Of a stretch of DNA of 64,000 nucleotides, positions 58,034 through 64,000 are shown piece after piece (position 1 is the stretch's first letter; every line of letters starts with the position of its first letter). The DNA comes from Phyllostachys edulis. Its lineage: Eukaryota; Streptophyta; Magnoliopsida; Poales; Poaceae. The notes beneath the pieces are model-generated. The model ran no database searches, was not told the origin of the DNA, and saw only the letters and a list, made by a program, of their open reading frames with translations. A program made the translations under genes and the position numbers. Location: positions 2,356,001 to 2,420,000 of the forward strand of contig CM070558.1 in the NCBI GenBank assembly GCA_036346405.1, in the 5' to 3' direction.

Positions 58034-58567
58034 CAATCTGAGACCGTACACTTCCATGACGAGAGTGTGTCACATATCTTGGAGAACTCTCTCTTAGACC
58101 GACAAATTCGAAGGCATGATGCGGGAACTACCGCAATAAACTTCAGGACAACATTCGGATCTGATCATGATACAGAAGCTTGGCAGACCTAAATTACTTT
58201 CGCGATGAAGATCCGCATGGTAGAAAAATCTGTAAGGCGTGGTTCCTATTAACATGCAGTTCTCTAATGATGTAAAGAAAGCTTTCTGTTTGTCTATGAA
58301 GTATATCCCCATTTTCTATTTCCTTTTGTTCTCCTGTCCTTATATCATTAAGACTATCATACTATACATACAATATGATCATCGACTTTTATGTTTATCT
58401 ACGCGCAGGCCACTGGTATGTAATAAAGAAAGAAAAACTCAAGCAGTCACGCACAGCAGAGAGGAAGCCCAAATGTCAAAGATCATGTGCATGGAATGGT
58501 TTTTTTTTTGGGTTCTCAGAGCTGGGAGACATAGGCATTTTCTATGGTACCTCTCTCTCCCCCCTAG
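58034..58567 (+). repeat. Conserved post-LINE segment, copy 3, and promoter-proximal relic
   Basis: The first part repeats the open segment of 32669 and 37263. From ~58405 (gtaataaagaaagaaaaactcaagcag... aagcccaaatgtcaaagatcatgtgcatgg) it matches the E upstream region at 62860-62950. The Mutator element interrupts it, and it resumes at 62334-62400. Confidence 0.55.
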
Positions 58568-58696
58568 TTGTTCTTGGATTTTTTTTAAATAATATTTTTT
58601 TAAAGATAATTATAAAAATATATAGTCTCCCCAAAAAATTACAAAAATGTGTTCCTGTGGCGACAGGGACCCTCTCCCCTCCTGTCGCCGGTCCAA

Positions 58697-58725
58697 CCAC
58701 CTGTCGCCAGTTCAACTGGCGACAA
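58697..58725. repeat. Perfect hairpin in MULE terminus
   Basis: GTCGCCAGTT and AACTGGCGAC are exact inverses around a single C. The right terminus carries a mutated counterpart near 62165-62190. Confidence 0.8.
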
Positions 58726-59135
58726 AAACCCCAGCCAAATTTGCCGCTTCTTTAGCCAGGTTTGCCGCCTTCTGATTTTCATACGTTTTGAACGGTGCAA
58801 AATCTGTTAGACTCGCAATAACATTTTTTGAACGTCGTATGTTGTTCTAGTGCGATGAATTTCTGAAGAATTTTACGAGAAAGATTGAGATATGAATGAT
58901 TCGTAAGTAGGAAGGTAAGTGATATTGCGATGCACCCAGGAATTCGTACACTTGCTCATGTACATGCACTGCATATTACGTAAGGAAACAAATGTGAACT
59001 TGCCATTACTATCAAAACTACGATAAATCACACTGATATTATATAACATTCAGCAAAACATCATAACACTTAATTAAAATGATAATTTAGAACATTGACA
59101 ATAACATATTACTACTGTCTGTGCAATAACATAAT

Positions 59136-61875
59136 TCAGAACATTGGCAATAACATTGGTCGCAGCCTCAACGTCCCCCATGTGGACTGTCTCGAGTTGG
59201 TTGACCAGATGAGGTCCCCGCGGCGACATCCGGAGTGACGATGTCTCCTTCGTATTGAGGATTTCTCGTGGGACATTTCTTGAAGGTGTGCCCAGACTCC
59301 TTGCAAATGGAGCACTTCTTCGTACGACGTCCGGTTTACGCCGTCCATGTCGCTTCGATGCGCCAGACTGCCGCCGCCAACCTTTCCCTTGAGCCTATCA
59401 ATGTCCGCGGCCCAGATTAGTTGCTCCCAGGTCGGATGGCCAGTAAAATGGTCAACCACAGCGTAACCATACATCTCCATGGTCTAGGTTTGCATCACCG
59501 CCTCTGGTGAAATAGACAGAGAGGTACTGACCGGGATGCTGCGCCACCATCGAACATGCGGCTACAACAAGGGAGCAGGGCCTATGCAGAAGAAGGGGCT
59601 TGTTGCAAGTGCATGTGCAACTACCGCGGCGTAGCGTGCACTCATGGGTAACCCTCTCGCAGTTCGTCCCATGGCGCCCTTTATCCTCAGACATTACCTC
59701 GGTTAAGCTCCCTTGTGCCCATCTTGAATGCCCGGTGCATCTCACCATTCTTGCTCTTCTCCTCTATGTACTTAGTAATCATGACGGAGTAGAGTATTCT
59801 ATCATTTGCCATGGCGAGCGATGCGTTGTTGCTTCTGTCAACAAAGTACTTCGTCGTACCGCGGAGTATTGCCTCCACAATACCCACCAAAGGGAGGCAC
59901 CTTACGCTGCGCATGACCCAGTTGTACACCTTGGTTAGATTAGTTGTCATGACACTATATCGAGCACCACCCCTATCATGGAGCAGCGACCACTTCTCCT
60001 TAGGCTCGTGATCAATCCAGTCCGAGAAGCATCTCACCTGTGCCCCCATCCTCCTCGTCAATCCGGGAGCATCTATGGGTATCTCTGGCAGTGCTTCGGG
60101 GGCCTGGTCAGCGCTTGGGGCGACCCTTCTCACTGCCTCCCTTCTATGTGTCTTGGTCTGCTCATCTAGAATCTTCTAGAGTGTTTTGAACTTCTACTGC
60201 TGGTTCTATTTGCACAGCCGCTTGAACATGTTCATCAAGTCTTTGTTATGAACTGCTTGTAGAATTTTGCACCCAAGTGCCTCATACACTACCGCTTCCG
60301 CAGATCCGCCATGGAAGTGGTACGTTCTTCCTTGTTGCAAATTGGGTTATTGCACGCAGCAGTTCGCATGCGATCATGTATGAGGCATACGCTGGGACGG
60401 CCTTGCACAATGTAAATCCTCACGTTCTTCAGAACCACAACCGGTGTCCGTGTTCTCGCTTTCAACTAAAGCTTAATGCCATGGGAAGAACTTGATTGTT
60501 CCCGTCCATCGCTATTGCAGTCAGTATCTAGCCCTTGTACCTCCCAGTCAAGAATGTGCCATCTACGCACAAGATTGGACAGTAGTGCCGAAATGCATTG
60601 ATACATGGACCAAACGCGAAGAATGCTCATTGCAATACCCTCTTATTGGTCCACTTCGGGTGCGTGGCGTCTTTAATGTCGATATGGGTGCCAGGATTTC
60701 TATCTTGTATGACTCGAAGTTGCGTAGGGAGGTTGTGGTAGGAATCTTCGAACGTGCCCCACCTTGATTCCAATGCCTTCTGTTTTTCCCTTCAAGCCCT
60801 GCCATAGCTGATTGTGTATTGGAACCTTGCCTCAATCGCCTGAATGATGGATCATGGCTCAAAATCTAGATTATCCATGATCTCATTGTTCATAAGGTTG
60901 GCGATGAAGCCTGATGACATGTTCCGGTGGGATTGCACTGACTCAGAAACGACGCATGTGTGAGGGACCACTATAGAGCACTTCCAGTAGGTGTCCCACT
61001 TTGGCTGAAATGCGTGCACTCGCCAAGGGCATCCCTCTATGCCGCACTTCACATCGTAGAATCTTGGGGTAGACTTGACAACTCTGAATGTGTGCCGCAC
61101 CGACAAGGCCCAGAATTTGATCGCGTCCTGCACGGCCTCCTTGCATTTGTACATAGCTCCTAGCCTGACCTCACTCTGGTTGTACTCCCACGGCACACGG
61201 GAGCCTTCATTGACGATGAGGTTGTCGAACTGGTATGTGTTTCAGTCGGATGGAACCGCCTGCCGGTCCACGTCATCCTCATCGTCGGAACCTTCATCTT
61301 CAGACAATGCCATGTAGTCTCGGTCTTCGAGATCCATCCTTTGCACTACAGCTTCAACCTCCTCACCCTCGTCAGCAAGCCCACTAGCTTGCTCGATCAG
61401 AGGAACTACTCGCAGGTCTTCATCGACAAAGATCAAGAACTCCGGAGCTTGACCATTGTGTGCGCCGCGCTATGGCTACAGTCCTCGACTTGCTCTTCGG
61501 CCTCAGCACCCCCTTCTTGTTCAGCCGCGGGTGCAGGAGTGGGTTTGGCATATGCTTGGACGAGAAGGACCAATTTCCACCCGCCGCCTCGCGATGCATA
61601 TACGATCGCCATGAATTTGGTCCCTTAAGCTCCACTAACTCCCAATATGTGAGTTGTCCTCTCCGTGGGGAAAGACAACTCAATCTCAGATCATACACAT
61701 CGCGGTCTACTTGGAATGTGTGGTACGACCACCGCATCACAGCGCCCCATGTACGCTGCTTTGGTCTTGCTAGAGGCATGGTCGCCAATTGGAAATAACG
61801 CAAATCAATCCCCTCGGGACCCTCCAGAATAGTCCCTTGACCATAGTAAATTTTGAAATTGACGATGTTGGACAT
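59136..61875 (-). pseudogene. MULE transposase (mudrA-like), decayed
   Basis: Read on minus from 61875: an N-terminal region; an acidic stretch (LSEDEGSDDEDDVD, ~61290); the plant Mutator DNA-binding domain (EAVQDAIKFWALSVRHTFRV, then VKCGIEGCPWRVHAF, 61196-60852); the catalytic core start PILCVDGTFLTGRYKG with its first aspartate near 60562; HDRGGARYSVMTTNLTKVYN (~59960); a SWIM-type CTCNKPLLLHRPC (~59600); and a CCHC knuckle CSICKESGHTFKKC (~59310). Stops (for example before NTYQFDN at ~61232 and after RYKG at ~60525) and frameshifts break it. It would have cut and moved the element; now non-functional. Confidence 0.8.
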
Positions 61876-62333
61876 ATTTGACGCACTGCACCATAAAGAA
61901 CATTTCCACGATTAACCACATATCTAAAACTATACTACCCACCGAAAAGTATTATGTAAAACTATACTGCATTACGTAACCGTACAGTTAAAACTATGTA
62001 ATCCATTCGGTTAAAAAAAATTACCTAAGAGGTAGGCAATCGGACGGGCAGCGCTTCGCTAGCTTCTCTTCTCCCCTCTACTCTTCTCCTCTTCTCTTTT
62101 TTTTTGAATAAGAATGAATCCTACGCTGATTTTTTGGGGTTTTATAGGGTTAGTCTTCGACAGGAACCTATCGCTAGTTGAACTGGCGACAGGTGGCTGG
62201 ACCGGCGACAGAGAGAGGTCTGCCGCCGCTTGAGCTGGCGGCAGAACACATTTTGTAATTTTTTAGGGAGACAATATATTTTTGTGATTATCTTTTAAAA
62301 AATATTATTTTAAATTTTTTTTTGTTGTTCTTG

Positions 62334-62744
62334 TACGTCATTTGTTGTCTGAGTTTTGAGCACGAAGCTTGACTTTCCTAACCAACAATGACTAGAAGCA
62401 TAAGAATCTCCTGTCTTATCTACACCTCTATTTTTCTTTTTTTTGCCTAATCCAAAATTCAACCAAAAATTTTGGTCAGTCAAACTAGTATGATCACTAG
62501 TACGATCGGGTCGATCGCCACCACTTGCCGGTCTCGACCGCCACTTTGTGGCTTCGCCTATGGCCGGTTTGACCGTTAGGGATGGTTTGTCAGATCGGCA
62601 CCATGGTCGGTCAGACCGTCTAAAGTCTAATAGTTTCTGAAATTTGCCGAAAACTAGTACTTCGATAAAACCTTACAACTATTGTCAATTGTATCATCAT
62701 CCTAAGATTATGGACTGATCATGAGCATATGGCCAAGATGTCTA
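62334..62744. other. Promoter relic and unassigned insert before copy E
   Basis: 62334-62400 holds the second half of the split promoter relic (TTGACT at about 62370, ccaacaatgactagaagcataa). From ~62400 to ~62740 the sequence is unrelated to the other units and rich in ggtc/gacc words (ggtcagaccgtc, ggccggtttgaccg), suggesting a small repeat-type insertion. No gene is seen. Confidence 0.4.
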
Positions 62745-63166
62745 CAGAAATAATAGCAGCGTAGGCTACACGGCCATTCTGCAGAGAAACAGATGTTGAT
62801 GTTTCAGTTAGCAAAGACCCACGAGTCAAGACATGTATCTACTGTAAATCAGTCAAGTATATGTAATAAAGAAAGAAAAACTCAAGCAGTAAGAGCAGTC
62901 TGCACGCACAGGACAGAGGAAGCCCAAATGACAAAGATCATGTGCATGTTTTTTTTTTGGTTCCCAGAGTCATGTGTATACGGCCATTTTCTATGGTACG
63001 CTCTCTCTGCCCCCCCCCAGTTGTTCTTCTACGCCATTTGCTGTCTGAGTTTTGACAATGAGGCTTGACTTTCCTAACCAGCAAATGACCAGAAGCAGAG
63101 CATAAATAAACAGAGTTTCAGAGACATCGCATTGCACAACTCATTGTTCATTCTCTCGTCCCCCAA
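62745..63166 (+). promoter_or_regulatory. Promoter and leader of copy E
   Basis: The most complete version of the family's upstream region: tagcagcgtaggct... block, gtaataaagaaagaaaaactcaagcag, W-box TTGACT at 63065-63070, TATA-like cataaataaa at 63101-63110 and the tttcagagacatcgcattgcacaactca leader. Comparison with it reveals the deletion in front of copy D. Confidence 0.6.
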
Positions 63167-64000
63167 ATGGAGATTTTCCTTTCTGCTGTATTGGGTGAAC
63201 TCACCACTAGATCTATAAGTTTCTTCATCAACAACTACTACAAATCACCAATGTCGGCCGTGGAGGATTGCCTACAAAGGATCCTACTCTGGGCGCAGGT
63301 CATCGTCGATGAGGCTGCAGGGCGGCACATCACAAATCAAGGCATGCTCCAGCAGTTGAGCATGCTCAGAGATGAGATGTACTGAGGTTACTATGTATTT
63401 GACACCTTTAGATATCGAGCTCACGAAGAAGAGGAGGCTAAAGATCAGGTTGTAAGTCACTCTTCTACTCTGTCTAAATTCAATTATGCAAGATGTCTCT
63501 GTCTCTCGAAGAGCAGTTCACAGACTTTACAAGAAGCGCAAGAGCCGCTCGACAGTTTGAACACCATGATTCTTGATGTGCGTGAGTTAGTTTTCTTCTT
63601 GAAAAACTACCTCGTTTGTACCACTCAAACCTTATAGCATTCATCTCTTGTTGGACAAATGCATGTTTGGGCGACAAATGGAAATGGGGATCGGTCATCA
63701 ACTTCTTGTTGCACACAAATCCTCCTGGTGTTGACAATTTCGATGTCCTACCTATTGTTGGTCCAGGAGAGTGGGAAAGAGCACACTTGTCGCTCATGTC
63801 TGCAATGATGAAAGTGTCCTTAATTATTTTTCACGGATTGTCTTCTTGAGCGACAATGATGTTAGAGATGAAATGCTTGGAATGAAATACCAAAATTATG
63901 CCTTGGACGAAGAAGGGAGATTGCTAGTTATTGTTGAGGTAGTTGGGGATCTCAATGAAGATGTATGGGAAAGCACGTGATTCGCTTCTAAACAAAGGCA
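63167..64000 (+). pseudogene. CC-NB-ARC resistance-like gene, copy E (decayed, cut by window edge)
   Basis: Begins MEIFLSAVLGELTTRSISFF and follows copy B, but an early stop (TGA for CGA, 63383-63385) ends the frame after 72 residues. Further 1-bp changes shift the frame near 63612 (ctacctcg for ctaccctcg), near 63630, near 63690 (ggggatcgg for gggactgg) and inside the P-loop at about 63770 (ccaggaga for ccagggaga). Near 63970 the sequence diverges with a small deletion (gaaagcacgtga). The last bases of the window still belong to the gene. It is the most degraded copy that keeps both ends of its upstream region. Confidence 0.85.

Larger units (their letters stand above)
58577..62324 (-). mobile_element. 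Mutator-like element (MULE) with 9-10 bp TSD
   Basis: Flanked by TTGTTCTTG at 58568-58576 and 62325-62333 (10 bp if the preceding G is counted), the size expected for Mutator. Long inverted termini: the left aaataatatttttttaaagataattataaaaatatatagtctcccc... continues through GC-rich ctgtcgccggtcca..ccacctgtcgccag. The right end is its inverse. A transposase gene occupies the minus strand. The insertion interrupts a relic promoter unit, whose intact paralogue is at 63021-63050. Confidence 0.85.

Noticed and set aside
59600..59938. Plus-strand frames across the MULE
   Set aside because: They overlap the recognisable transposase motifs on the minus strand and have no domain of their own.

Overview
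This window looks like a nuclear fragment of a grass genome, most likely Oryza or a close relative. No bacterial or organellar genes are visible. The evidence is a monocot-type Rx_N/NB-ARC gene family, Tourist-like MITEs with TAA-type target duplications, MITE-like elements embedded in (TA)n that recall rice Micron, Mutator-like elements, LINEs, and long-LTR Ty3/gypsy elements primed by initiator tRNA-Met. Nothing here can fix the species. Apart from one intact resistance-like gene, almost everything is transposable-element DNA or pseudogene.

The backbone is a tandem, plus-strand array of one gene family: truncated CC-NB-ARC (NLR-like) genes of about 487 residues with no LRR. Copy A (3766-5218) is frame-broken. 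Copy B (23164-24627) is the only intact open frame. Copy C (26953-27182) is a 3' remnant. Copy D (37747-39208) has a stop, a frameshift, a mutated P-loop and no TATA segment. Copy E (63167-64000, cut by the window edge) is badly decayed. Four further promoter-only or start-only relics (about 22742-22930, 30480-30780, 44885-45470, and 58405-58567 continuing at 62334-62400) show the array was once longer. Most copies share a W-box (TTGACT), a TATA-like cataaata and a conserved leader.

Layout. 1-3020: degraded transposon coding relic, two MITEs with clean target duplications, and a fold-back element carrying palindromes. 3022-5346: copy A. 5347-6156: truncated LTR. 6157-16917: a minus-strand gypsy element with gag but no pol and a truncated 5' LTR. 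16918-19381: two copies of an unclassified ~1.3 kb repeat. 19535-22445: a truncated LTR, unassigned DNA and a solo LTR. 22450-27530: copies B and C around an element with long inverted termini. 27535-30469: Ty1/copia remnant and a third copy of the ~1.3 kb repeat. 30480-37745: relic promoter, interrupted LINE, Mutator fragment, and a duplicated gypsy LTR plus its flank. 37747-40489: copy D and flank. 40490-45859: LINE on minus, truncated LTR with hairpin repeats, two Micron-like elements, relic promoter, LINE. 45860-57557: a structurally complete chromovirus-type Ty3/gypsy element (TSD TGAGT) with decayed genes. 57558-62333: LINE 3' end and a Mutator element with 9-10 bp TSD. 62334-64000: promoter and copy E.

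The elements date the array. The gypsy element landed inside a LINE that itself sits behind a resistance-gene promoter. An uninterrupted paralogue of that site survives near 32200, and its 3' junction was copied again at 36795 by segmental duplication. The only product likely to act in the host is protein B, a possible LRR-less NLR with a degenerate kinase-2 motif.
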